Translations under genes and position numbers: made by a program | The notes under the pieces: model-generated | What the model saw: the letters and a program-made list of their open reading frames with translations, nothing else | What the model was told of the DNA's origin: nothing | Databases searched by the model: none | Source of the DNA: an uncultured Oscillospiraceae bacterium | GTDB lineage: Bacteria; Bacillota; Clostridia; Oscillospirales; Oscillospiraceae | Direction of reading: 5' to 3' | DNA length: 60,133 nt | NCBI GenBank assembly: GCA_944387055.1 | Contig: CALXDL010000066.1 | Location: forward strand, 1 to 60,133 | Shown: in pieces, positions 9,301 through 19,508 of the stretch | Layout of the letters: every line of letters starts with the position of its first letter | Position numbering within the stretch: position 1 is the first letter of the stretch

Positions 9301-10113
9301 TTATTCCAGATCCAGATGCCGTTTCAGGAACCAGACGGTGACGACGTAGAACACCGCTCCGTAGACCACGCAGCCGGCGATCATCAGCACCATCAGCAGA
9401 TGGGTCTGGGCCATGGCGCTCCAACCTGCTACCAGCCCGCCGACCCAGTTGAGCAGCGGCAGCTCATCCATCAGCAGCATGAGCGCGCCGAACAGGAACT
9501 GCGAGGCGAAGGAGAACACGAAATACCACAGTACGGACCACGCCATCTTATGGTTGGAGAAACTGTGTCCCACTGCCAGGGCCGCATAGAAATGCAGGCA
9601 CATGGCGCAGCAGCCGAAAAAGGCCAGGAGCAGCAGCTCCCCCATCAGCGCCGCTCCGTTGAGGGCGTAGTAGGCCGTGATCTCCTGGAGGATGGTCCGC
9701 GCCGCCTGAGCGAACCCCTCCACGATGCTCACGTCCAATGCCATCACGCAGAACGCCAGCATCACCGCCAGGAACGTGGCGGCGAACCACACCGCCGAGA
9801 CGATCAGCTTGCTCCATACCTGCTGGTGGATGGACACCGGCAGCGTCATCATCAGATAGCCCTCATCTCGGAGCAAGTTCTGGTAGAACCGCCGGACCAT
9901 CACCACCATGCTCATGACGCATACGCCCACGATAGCGATGAAGAATGCCATCACCAGCAGCACGCCCACCAGATCCAGCAGGCGGTAACGCGTGGCCAGC
10001 AGGCCCCGCGTGGTGAGGTTGGCGCCCAGTGCCGTGATCAGCAGCACCAGGTACAGCGGCCCCATGATGCGGGCCGTGGCACGGAACTCGTGCTTGAGCA
10101 ATTTCCTCAGCAT
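9301..10113 (-). CDS. ABC transporter permease, ABC-2-like
   Basis: This 270-residue integral membrane protein has about six hydrophobic segments (near 17-35, 48-72, 100-130, 150-180, 190-212, 225-258). It begins MLRKLLKHEFRATARI, a start typical of clostridial ABC-2 permeases paired with YtrB/BcrA-type ATPases. It overlaps the end of the ATPase gene by seven bases and follows a GntR regulator, so it is the last gene of a three-gene operon. Substrate is unknown; related systems handle antimicrobial peptides or cell-wall stress. No substrate-binding protein is present. Confidence 0.82.
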   Translation of the reverse strand: MLRKLLKHEFRATARIMGPLYLVLLITALGANLTTRGLLATRYRLLDLVGVLLVMAFFIAIVGVCVMSMVVMVRRFYQNLLRDEGYLMMTLPVSIHQQVWSKLIVSAVWFAATFLAVMLAFCVMALDVSIVEGFAQAARTILQEITAYYALNGAALMGELLLLAFFGCCAMCLHFYAALAVGHSFSNHKMAWSVLWYFVFSFASQFLFGALMLLMDELPLLNWVGGLVAGWSAMAQTHLLMVLMIAGCVVYGAVFYVVTVWFLKRHLDLE

Positions 10114-10802
10114 CGGAACACCTCCCGGAACAGCGCATCCACGCTCATGCCCTTCTCCTCCCGGATCTCGTCCACAGAGGACTGGAGCACCACTTGGCCC
10201 CTGTCGATGAAGATCACCTCATCCAGCACCTTCTCCACATCGGAGATCAGGTGGGTGGAGATGATCACCGACGCCTCGGGGTCGTAATTGCCGATGATGG
10301 TGGAGAGGATGTAGTCCCGCGTGGCGGGATCTACGCCGCCGATGGGCTCATCCAGCAGATACAGTTTAGCCGCCCGGCTCATCACCATGATGAGCTGCAC
10401 CTTCTCCCGGGTGCCCTTGCTCATCTGCTTGATGCGCTGGCGGGGCTGGATGCCCAGGTGTTCGAGCATCTCCTCCGCTGCGTCGCGGCGGAAATCCTGA
10501 TAGAAATCCCCGTAAAAGTCCAGCAGCTGCTGGGCGGACATCCACGTGGGGATCGCCGTGCGCTCCGGCAGGTAGCTGACTGCTGCCCGGCTCTCCTTCC
10601 CCGGCTGCACGCCGCAGACGGTGAGCGTGCCGGCGCTGGGGGTCAGCAGCCCGTTGGCCAGCTTGATGAACGTGGTCTTGCCGCTGCCGTTGGGGCCCAA
10701 TAGCCCCACGATGCGCCCCGGCTCGACGGTCAGGTCCACGTTGGACAGCGCCTGGACACTGCCGTAGCGCTTCGTCAGGCCCTTACATTCCAAGACTGGC
10801 AT
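10107..10802 (-). CDS. ABC transporter ATP-binding protein
   Basis: This 231-residue ATPase subunit energises the adjacent permease. Walker A GPNGSGKT lies near residues 36-43. The signature region reads MSKGTREKVQL near 128-138, a variant of LSGGQ usual in YtrB-like ATPases. Walker B LYLLDEPIGGVDP is near 150-162 and the switch His follows in IISTHL near 187-192. It overlaps both neighbours: 20 bases with the GntR gene and 7 with the permease, implying translational coupling. The YtrB-like branch and GntR partner point to drug or peptide export rather than nutrient import (inference). Confidence 0.9.
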   Translation of the reverse strand: MPVLECKGLTKRYGSVQALSNVDLTVEPGRIVGLLGPNGSGKTTFIKLANGLLTPSAGTLTVCGVQPGKESRAAVSYLPERTAIPTWMSAQQLLDFYGDFYQDFRRDAAEEMLEHLGIQPRQRIKQMSKGTREKVQLIMVMSRAAKLYLLDEPIGGVDPATRDYILSTIIGNYDPEASVIISTHLISDVEKVLDEVIFIDRGQVVLQSSVDEIREEKGMSVDALFREVFRC

Positions 10803-11175
10803 GGATCGTCTCCTCCTTACTCTCCTCCTGCCGCAGCAGCGACAGGATCTCTTCTCTTTGATAGCCCAAGCGGCCCATGGCGTCCAAAAACGCCCGGATG
10901 TGTCCCTCTGCCAAACTGCGTTTCACCGCTTCGATCATCGCTGCATCCTCCGTCACGAATCTCCCGGCGGTCCGCTGGCTATAGACCAGACCGTCCCGCT
11001 CCAACTCTGTCAGGGCCCGCTGCATGGTGTTCGGATTGACGCCCGCCTCCGTGGCCAGATCGCGCACGGATGGCAATCGCTCCCCCGGCGGGAACACGCC
11101 GGAGACGATGCCCACTTTGATCTGCGTGATCAGCTGCGCATAGATCGGGGCATCGTTGGAAAACTCCCACTTCAC
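10783..11175 (-). CDS. GntR family regulator, YtrA-type
   Basis: This 130-residue regulator has an N-terminal winged helix (DAPIYAQLITQIKVGIVSG near 8-26; LPSVRDLATEAGVNPNTMQRAL near 34-55) and only a short C-terminal tail, which is the YtrA subfamily layout. YtrA-type proteins repress their own ABC transporter operon. The reading frame is open to 11229, but the GTG at 11175 has GGGAGG at 11183-11188, seven bases away, and gives the family N-terminus. A 20-bp palindrome just upstream is the likely operator. It is the first gene of the ABC operon. Confidence 0.87.
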   Translation of the reverse strand: MKWEFSNDAPIYAQLITQIKVGIVSGVFPPGERLPSVRDLATEAGVNPNTMQRALTELERDGLVYSQRTAGRFVTEDAAMIEAVKRSLAEGHIRAFLDAMGRLGYQREEILSLLRQEESKEETIHASLGM

Positions 11176-11189
11176 GAGAGCACCTCCCT

Positions 11190-11245
11190 CTTTGTACTTC
11201 TGTACTAAGTGATTAATACAATAACACATTTGGAGGATTTGTCAA
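11190..11245 (-). promoter_or_regulatory. promoter and candidate GntR operator of the ABC operon
   Basis: On the minus strand TTGACA (11240-11245) and TATTGT (11218-11223) are 16 bases apart. Downstream of the -10, 11190-11209 forms the dyad CTTnGTAC-N4-GTACnAAG, centred near the transcript start and 15 bases before the GntR start codon. Binding there would block initiation, as expected for an autorepressor. The operator role is inference. Confidence 0.65.
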
Positions 11246-11277
11246 GGCCTTTCGCAAAAATTTTTCGGGGGATGAGA

Positions 11278-11309
11278 CAGCGCCGCAGCGAATTATCGCT
11301 GCGGCGCTG
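11278..11309 (-). terminator. hairpin ending the HAD phosphatase transcript
   Basis: A perfect 14-bp GC-rich stem (11278-11291 with 11296-11309) and 4-base loop lie 46 bases past the HAD stop codon. The U-rich stretch comes some bases later, so termination may be imperfect. Confidence 0.55.
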
Positions 11310-11354
11310 GGGGATCCTTCGGCTCTCTTCGTTTGTCTGGCGTGCCGGGACAGA

Positions 11355-12200
11355 TCAGCAATATCGTTCCTCCAGATGCTCCACGACGTCCGCTATCGCC
11401 CCGTGGGCCGCATGGGAAACGATGGTGGCGCCGCTCTCCCGCACGGCGCTGATACAGTTGTCCGGCGCGAACCCCTCCGCTGCGGCGCGCAGCATGGGCA
11501 GGTCGTTGGCCTCGTCTCCCACACAGTATACATGCTCCATCCTGATGCCCAGCCGCGCCGCCAACCGGCGGACCATGTTGCCCTTGTTGGCGCCCTTGGC
11601 GGTCATCTCCAGCAAGGTCTTCCCAGAGAAGATCAGCTCATAGTCTCGGTCCCAGCCAAGTTGGATCAGGTAGGACTGGATCTCCTGGAGCACCTCGTGT
11701 CCCGCCTCGAAGAGCAGCTTGCCCAGCGGCAGGGGCACTTCCAGGAGGGAAGGGGCCTCTGTCACCGCCACCCGGGTGATGCGCTCATGCTGGCGCGTGA
11801 AGGCATTGGGCCGGACAGCGTGGATCACATTGTCGATATGATAGGCCTCCACCGCCGCCTCCGGGAAGCGGTCCAGCACCTCCTGCCCACGGCGGCGGGC
11901 CTCTTCGTCCAGCAGGGCATACTCCAGATACTCCCCCCGCTGGAGATCGTAGATGGCCGCACCGTTGCACACGATGGCCGGCGCGTTCATCGGCACCCGG
12001 TCCGCATAGTTCATGAAAGCCGGCAGGGCCCGACCGGTCGCCACGGTGAAGCGGCCTCCCTCTGCCATGAAACGTTCCAGGGCCGTCCGGTCCCGGGGCA
12101 GGAGATCGGGCACAGGCGCTCCGCTGCGCAGGGCCTCCTCCGTATAGATGAGGGTATTGTCAAAATCACTGGCCAGCAAGACGCCGTCGAACTTTCCCAT
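11355..12200 (-). CDS. HAD family hydrolase, Cof type
   Basis: This 281-residue phosphatase-like protein belongs to the Cof/type IIB HAD group, which dephosphorylates sugar phosphates and small metabolites. Motif I is ASDFDNTL near residues 10-17. Motif II is the Thr of VATGRALPAF near 53-62. The Lys motif and motif IV appear as GANKGNMVRRL and YCVGDEANDLPML near 217 and 240. The frame is open far upstream, but the ATG at 12200 with AAAGGAG just before it gives a normal N-terminus. Substrate unknown. It seems to be a single gene between two hairpins. Confidence 0.88.
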   Translation of the reverse strand: MGKFDGVLLASDFDNTLIYTEEALRSGAPVPDLLPRDRTALERFMAEGGRFTVATGRALPAFMNYADRVPMNAPAIVCNGAAIYDLQRGEYLEYALLDEEARRRGQEVLDRFPEAAVEAYHIDNVIHAVRPNAFTRQHERITRVAVTEAPSLLEVPLPLGKLLFEAGHEVLQEIQSYLIQLGWDRDYELIFSGKTLLEMTAKGANKGNMVRRLAARLGIRMEHVYCVGDEANDLPMLRAAAEGFAPDNCISAVRESGATIVSHAAHGAIADVVEHLEERYC

Positions 12201-12271
12201 GGTCGTTCTCCTTTCTATATGTCCTGGGGACCTGGGTACAAGGCCTGTTCCCTGTGTCTCTCCCTGTGTGT

Positions 12272-12311
12272 GCTGAAAAGGTCCCGCCGCCCGCTCTGGG
12301 CGGACGGCGGG
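12272..12311 (-). terminator. intrinsic terminator after ricT
   Basis: On the minus strand an 11-bp stem (12301-12311 with 12283-12293, one G-U pair) and a 7-base loop are followed by ACCTTTTC. It lies 11 bases after the ricT stop and probably ends the holB-ricT operon. Confidence 0.72.
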
Positions 12312-12321
12312 ATGCCGCGTC

Positions 12322-13638
12322 TCATTCGCTCTTCGGGGCGCTTCCGCTCTCCCCGCTGCCCTTGTTCCGGCGGCGGCCGCCCCGATGATGGGGCCGGTGG
12401 CGCTTCTTCTCCCCAGTCTCGCCCGCCGGTGCTGCAGCGCCGGCGGCGGGCCTTGGCTGTGCTGCCGGCTGGGGCGGTCTGGCCCCCTGCGGCTTGGACG
12501 GGCGCGTTCTCCCGCCGCCCGAGCCGCCCTTTTTCTCCTCTCCGGGCTTGGCGGCGCTCCGGCGCCCCTCGGCCTTGGGCTGCTGTCCCTCCGCGGCGCT
12601 CTTGCCGCCGCTGCGGCGGCGGCCGCCCCGATGGCGGCGGCGGGACTTGCCTTCGCCGCCCTCCGGCATGCCGATCTTCTCCCGCATGGGGGCATTCTCC
12701 AGCTCGGAGCTCATATAGAACGACGAAGCCAGGACGGGAGAGACGAAAGGCTCTTCCTCACGCTCCTCCACGTACCGGGCGGGACGCTCCGCCGGGATCT
12801 CGATGCCCTCCCGGCTGCCCTTGCCGTTGCGCAGGACGCAGACCTCGCAGTTGTGGTAGCACTTGAGCGGCTCCGATGGAGCGGCGGAGTCCAGTGCCAC
12901 CTTCATCGTCTCGCGCAGCAGGTCCACGCTTTTGACGTTGCCCGGTCCATCCGGCGTCTGGACGAAGGACTCCACCTTCGGCATCCGTTTGGCAGCCTCC
13001 TCATAGACGTTCTGCTCGTACTTCAAACAACACATGAGCCGCCCGCAGGTGCCGGATATCTTCGTGGGGTTCAGGCTCAGGTTCTGGGTCTTGGCCATCT
13101 TGATGGACACCGGCATGAAGCCATCCAGGAACTGGGAGCAGCAGAAGGGGCGGCCGCAGATCCCGAGGCCGCCGATCATCTTCGCTTCGTCCCGCACACC
13201 GATCTGGCGCAGCTCGATCCTGGCCCGAAACACGGACGCCAGGTCCCGCACCAGTTCCCGGAAGTCCACACGCCCATCCGCAGTGAAGTAAAAGACGATC
13301 TTGTTGCCGTCGAAGCTGACGGAGACGTTCACCAGTTTCATCTCCAGGCCATGGGCCGCGATCTTCTTCTCGCAGATGTCGAACGCCTCTCGCTCCCGTT
13401 TCTTGTTGTGTTCCACTGTGCGGCGGTCACCGTCCGTGGCCATCCGCAGCACCGGGCTCAGGGGCTTGACGATGGCGGACTCGTCCACCTCGTGGTTGCC
13501 CTGCGTGCAGGTGGCGAACTCCGGTCCCTGGGCCGTCTCCACGATCACCTGCTCCCCCATCTTCACCTGGATGCCTTGGTGATCAAAAAAATAGTTCTTA
13601 CATCCGCCCCGAACGCGGACGCTGATGACTTCTGTCAA
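12322..13638 (-). CDS. ricT: RicT/YaaT (PSP1 domain) with long basic C-terminal tail
   Basis: RicT (YaaT) is part of the RicAFT complex that in B. subtilis carries Fe-S clusters and controls RNase Y, sporulation and competence. Residues 1-270 are the PSP1 domain. Conserved Cys motifs include GLGICGRPFCCSQF near 153-166, GTCGRLMCCLKYE near 191-203, and a further Cys cluster near 262-270. The 438-residue length exceeds the usual 270-300. Residues from about 325 are a disordered Arg/Gly/Lys/Pro tail with two similar basic blocks (RRRHRGGRRRSGG and RHRPHHRGGRRRN). The start is TTG at 13638, with GGAGG about eight bases upstream, and it overlaps the holB stop (TTGA). Confidence 0.92.
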   Translation of the reverse strand: MTEVISVRVRGGCKNYFFDHQGIQVKMGEQVIVETAQGPEFATCTQGNHEVDESAIVKPLSPVLRMATDGDRRTVEHNKKREREAFDICEKKIAAHGLEMKLVNVSVSFDGNKIVFYFTADGRVDFRELVRDLASVFRARIELRQIGVRDEAKMIGGLGICGRPFCCSQFLDGFMPVSIKMAKTQNLSLNPTKISGTCGRLMCCLKYEQNVYEEAAKRMPKVESFVQTPDGPGNVKSVDLLRETMKVALDSAAPSEPLKCYHNCEVCVLRNGKGSREGIEIPAERPARYVEEREEEPFVSPVLASSFYMSSELENAPMREKIGMPEGGEGKSRRRHRGGRRRSGGKSAAEGQQPKAEGRRSAAKPGEEKKGGSGGGRTRPSKPQGARPPQPAAQPRPAAGAAAPAGETGEKKRHRPHHRGGRRRNKGSGESGSAPKSE

Positions 13639-14486
13639 AGGATACCCTCCAATTCTACCGCCAGGGCGCCCAGCACATGGTTGGGCCCCACGTTATAAAC
13701 GCACTCCCCGTGGTACTTCTGCAATACCTCTATTGTGCGCATGATCTGGACCTTTGTCAAGTTTTTCGCCAGGAATGCCGGCAGATCTCCCACCTGCGGC
13801 TGGCCATAGAGCTGCAGCAGCGCCGCCACGCACACAGCCCGGCCCTGCTCCAGCAGCTCTGAGAGCTCTTCACGGCTCATGCGCCGCTTCTCCAAGCGGA
13901 CGGCCGCCTCGGTCACCGCGCCTCGACGCCGGCTGCCCAAGGCCCGGCACAGCTCCTGCACCGCCTGGCTGCTCTCTCCCCCTTGGATGCCTGCCGGGCG
14001 CAGCTTGAGCTCCACGCACCGGGACCGCAGCGTCTGGAGCACGGCCGCCCCGTTTTCCGCACAGAAGAGGAACGCCGCGTAGGGCGGCCCCTCCTCCACG
14101 ATCTTCAGCAGCACGTTTTGATCCTGCTCTGTCAGCAGGGCGCAGTCCGGGAACAGATACACCTTCCGTGCCCCTTCGTTGGGCCGGATATACGCATCGG
14201 CCCGGAGGCCGCGCACCACGTCTACAGACAGGTTCTTATGGGCCTCGTCCCGGACGGTGATCACATCCGGATGGATGCCCGCGCGGACTTTCCGGCAGCC
14301 CTCGCACACGCCGCATGGGCGTGTCCCCTGCCCGGTGCATTCCAGGGCGGCGGCAGCATAGCGAGCGGTCCCCTCCCGGTCGCCGCTGCCGGTGAACAGC
14401 AGTGCGTGAGATAGTGTGCCTCTGGTGGCAGCTTCCCGGATCCGGGCTGCGGCCGGGTCGGTCTCCGGCAGGCCGAACAGGTCCAT
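13635..14486 (-). CDS. holB: DNA polymerase III delta-prime subunit
   Basis: Delta-prime is a structural subunit of the clamp loader that places the beta clamp on DNA. The 283 residues show the AAA+ clamp-loader fold, with SHALLFTGSGDREG near 26-39 where the P-loop is degenerate as expected for delta-prime. A zinc module CGVCEGCRKVRAGIHPD lies near 58-74. NVLLKIVEEGPPYAAFLF near 124-141 and LRSRCVEL near 152-159 are typical of the family. It is the first gene of a holB-ricT operon with a stop/start overlap, a pairing widespread in Firmicutes. AGAGGAG precedes the ATG at 14486. Confidence 0.92.
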   Translation of the reverse strand: MDLFGLPETDPAAARIREAATRGTLSHALLFTGSGDREGTARYAAAALECTGQGTRPCGVCEGCRKVRAGIHPDVITVRDEAHKNLSVDVVRGLRADAYIRPNEGARKVYLFPDCALLTEQDQNVLLKIVEEGPPYAAFLFCAENGAAVLQTLRSRCVELKLRPAGIQGGESSQAVQELCRALGSRRRGAVTEAAVRLEKRRMSREELSELLEQGRAVCVAALLQLYGQPQVGDLPAFLAKNLTKVQIMRTIEVLQKYHGECVYNVGPNHVLGALAVELEGIL

Positions 14487-14654
14487 ACTGGTGCTCCTCT
14501 CTCGATCTGAGTCGTTTTTTTTAGCATACCACAGCCCGGCGCAAAAAGGAAGAGAGGAAGGTTCTTGGGGGCATGCTGTCCATTCTCTCTGTGTTTCGGG
14601 CGCTTTTCGTTAGAATGATCCAATTTTTTTTTGGTTTCTTATACTGTTTATGCA

Positions 14655-14692
14655 TTGTTTTCCAGCAGCGTTGAGACTATAATAATATAGTC
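14655..14692 (+). promoter_or_regulatory. ppdK promoter with palindrome over the -10 box
   Basis: TTGTTT (14655-14660) and TATAAT (14678-14683) are 17 bases apart. An 18-bp dyad GACTATA-ATAA-TATAGTC (14675-14692) covers the -10 and the start region, so a repressor bound there would block transcription. The leader to the ATG at 14770 also holds a GAGCGG/CCGCTC stem (14714-14737). The rest of the 14487-14654 gap is an AT-rich divergent spacer toward holB. Confidence 0.7.
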
Positions 14693-14769
14693 AGTTTTGC
14701 TAATCGTTTACCTGAGCGGTAGATGATGCATCCGCTCGTTCGAAGCGGTAAAAACGGAGGAATTTGAGT

Positions 14770-17397
<2,628 letters not shown>

Positions 17398-17453
17398 GCA
17401 ACTAAAGCTCTCTTGTCCTATCCGGCGGGCCTCCCTGAATAAAACTGAAACTG

Positions 17454-17500
17454 GAGCCCTCGGCCGGCAGCGTTCGCTGCTGGCCGAGGGCTCTTTCCTT
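17454..17500 (+). terminator. strong intrinsic terminator of ppdK
   Basis: An 18-bp stem (17454-17471 with 17476-17493, one G-U pair) closes a GTTC loop and is followed by TTTCCTTTTC. The following 17500-17691 stretch has no gene I can support. Confidence 0.88.
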
Positions 17501-17691
17501 TTCTTCCAGATATCCGCCGCAAGGGAGCTTGAGCGTTCGGAGGACAGCACATCCTGAGAGACCTGTGCAGAGACAGTCCCACGGCTAAAAGCGGCCCCTG
17601 GATGCCGATCCTCTCATCTCGGCCATGGATGGGGGATGCCCCTCGTACGTCTGCGGCATCCGCCCCCTCCCTCCCCAGAGACACGGCAAGG

Positions 17692-18228
17692 TCAGGGCGA
17701 TCTCCTGGCGATATCTGCTAGTACGCTGTCCGTCTGGTAACGGTCGTCGATCAAGACATACGCGCAGCCATACCGCTCACATCGCTCGAGGACGTCTAGA
17801 TTCTCTTCGATCGCCCGGGCCTTCGTATACCACTGGTCGTGGCGGCGGGTCTCTATGACGTTGGCAAATGCCTTTATGGCATCGAAATGCGTTTCGATAT
17901 ACCTCCGCGTCATGACCAGACAGTAATATCGGATCTCTGTGAGATACTCATCGGAAAAGTCCTCCTCCCAGTCGAAGGGGATGTATCCGCCCTCGACCAC
18001 AAGGTCTTGCCGGTTCTCGATGGCGGTCTTCACCATCTCCCGCACGATGGGCCAAAGATAGTCCTGCAGGGCGTCATCGTCTTCTGGTGTCAGCTGGGTG
18101 TATCCGCTGCGGATCAGCCCCATCTTCAATAGGTCCAACGATACGTAAGAGTATCCGTATGTTTCCAGGATCTTTTGTGCCAGCAGGGTCTTCCCTGTGT
18201 GGGAAGCCCCCGTGATCAAGATGACCAT
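17692..18228 (-). CDS. P-loop nucleotide kinase-like protein (AAA ATPase)
   Basis: This 178-residue protein starts with a Walker A motif GASHTGKT at residues 7-14, followed by a kinase-like core with SLDLLKMGLIRSGYTQL near 30-46 and VVEGGYIPFDW near 76-86. The arrangement resembles small nucleotide or phosphoryl kinases related to 2-phosphoglycerate kinase or zeta-toxin folds. No exact family can be named and the substrate is unknown. It lies 178 bases after the HcxA-like gene on the same strand and could be a late member of that operon, but the gap makes this uncertain. AGGAGGACGCG precedes the ATG. Confidence 0.75.
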   Translation of the reverse strand: MVILITGASHTGKTLLAQKILETYGYSYVSLDLLKMGLIRSGYTQLTPEDDDALQDYLWPIVREMVKTAIENRQDLVVEGGYIPFDWEEDFSDEYLTEIRYYCLVMTRRYIETHFDAIKAFANVIETRRHDQWYTKARAIEENLDVLERCERYGCAYVLIDDRYQTDSVLADIARRSP

Positions 18229-18406
18229 CGCGTCCTCCTATGCCGCGTATTTTTGCGTCCCTTCCCGCTCAGGATCCACGGCTCTGGCCGCGTATGGGCG
18301 CCCGTCGCTCCCGCAGGGCCGGGAAGGGTCCCCCTCTCCTGCGCCCTGTGGGTCGGCACCCCCAAGCAGCCCTCCCAGCGGGACACGGGCCCATGTTTTG
18401 GCCCGC

Positions 18407-19480
18407 TCAGCTGTGCGTGCGGTGGTAGTCCTCCATCTCCATAATCCCCGCCACGATCATCTCCTCTGTGACGGGATAGGGGTACACCCGTACGTCGATG
18501 CCGGCCAGGGCCTTGGCGGTGACGGCGGCCAGATCCTCCGGCCGGGCATGGACATCGGAAAGGCAGGTGGGCAGGCCGATGGAGCGACTGAAGGCATAGA
18601 GCTTGTCCCGCTCTCCATACTGCTGGTCGATGGTGAGCATCACCAAGATGCCGTAAGCGACCACCTCGCCGTGGAGATGATGGTGCGCCTCTGTAGAGGG
18701 CAGCACCGTGAAGCCGTTATAGATGGCATGGGCCAGCCCTGTGGTGTAATCCACTTGGACGAAGTTGGACACCAGTCCGGTGGAGATGATGATGCCCAGG
18801 ATCACTTCCGTCAATTCCCGAGTGACCCGATGGGTCCTGCAATCCTCCAGGGCCTGACGGCCCCAGCGCATGATGGGTACAGCGCACATGGAGCTCAGGG
18901 CGATGCCCATGGCGTCAGAGTGCGCCGGGACATCGTTCCGAGAGGAGATCGTGCACTCATAGTGTTTGGCCATCGTATCGCCCATGCCGGCCCAGAGATA
19001 GATGTCCGGCGCGTCGGCGATGACCTGGGTGTCGATGAAGATATGAGTGGGCGGGACCTTGGAGAAGGAGTATTCCCGCAGGCTCCCGTCGGGATGGTAC
19101 ACGATGCCCAGGCTCGTGCAGGAGGCACAGGTGGACGCGATGGTGGGGAAGGTGAAGAAGGGCCGGTGGGTCTCCTGGGCGAGGACTTTGCAGGTGTCGA
19201 TGGCCTTGCCGCCGCCCACCGCGAAGATCATATCCGCCTGGGCCACCTGGGGCGCCAGCATCTCCATATTCTCTCGCGAGGCCTCGCCGCCATACCAGAT
19301 GGGGCCGATGATCTCGATACCGGCGGCCTGGGCGGCGGCCACGATGGCGTCCCCCGCCGCCGCCAGGGCCCGGCGGCCGCCGATCACGGCCGCCCGCCTG
19401 CCATATGCCGGGCAGACGGCAGCGATGCCGTCATAGGCGTCCGGGCCGATGGTATATCCGGGGAAGAGCGTTTTTTCCAT
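18407..19480 (-). CDS. iron-containing alcohol dehydrogenase family, HcxA/GldA-like
   Basis: This 357-residue NAD(P)-dependent, metal-dependent dehydrogenase has the Rossmann motif AVGGGKAIDTCKVLA near residues 85-99, PTIASTCASCTSLGIVY near 108-124, and metal-site His in AHAIYNGFTVLPSTEAHHHLHGE. The pattern is closer to Escherichia coli HcxA (YbdH), a 2-oxoacid reductase, than to glycerol dehydrogenase. From memory both share the PTIA.TCA..T and HNGLTVLP.TE blocks. The ATG at 19480 has AGGAAGG upstream. It begins 28 bases after the YkvI-like transporter gene and so falls under the T-box at 20788-21070. The substrate is not established. Confidence 0.82.
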   Translation of the reverse strand: MEKTLFPGYTIGPDAYDGIAAVCPAYGRRAAVIGGRRALAAAGDAIVAAAQAAGIEIIGPIWYGGEASRENMEMLAPQVAQADMIFAVGGGKAIDTCKVLAQETHRPFFTFPTIASTCASCTSLGIVYHPDGSLREYSFSKVPPTHIFIDTQVIADAPDIYLWAGMGDTMAKHYECTISSRNDVPAHSDAMGIALSSMCAVPIMRWGRQALEDCRTHRVTRELTEVILGIIISTGLVSNFVQVDYTTGLAHAIYNGFTVLPSTEAHHHLHGEVVAYGILVMLTIDQQYGERDKLYAFSRSIGLPTCLSDVHARPEDLAAVTAKALAGIDVRVYPYPVTEEMIVAGIMEMEDYHRTHS

Positions 19481-19508
19481 GGTGATGTCCTTCCTTTCCT
19501 GCTGGAGC

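Noticed and set aside
12214-12241. Promoter TTGTAC-N16-TATAGA for the Cof-type HAD gene
   Set aside because: It would start transcription after the ribosome binding site, so it is unlikely to be functional as drawn.
17500-17691. Small open frames after the ppdK terminator
   Set aside because: No ribosome sites, no recognisable domains, and they overlap the terminator hairpin on the other strand.
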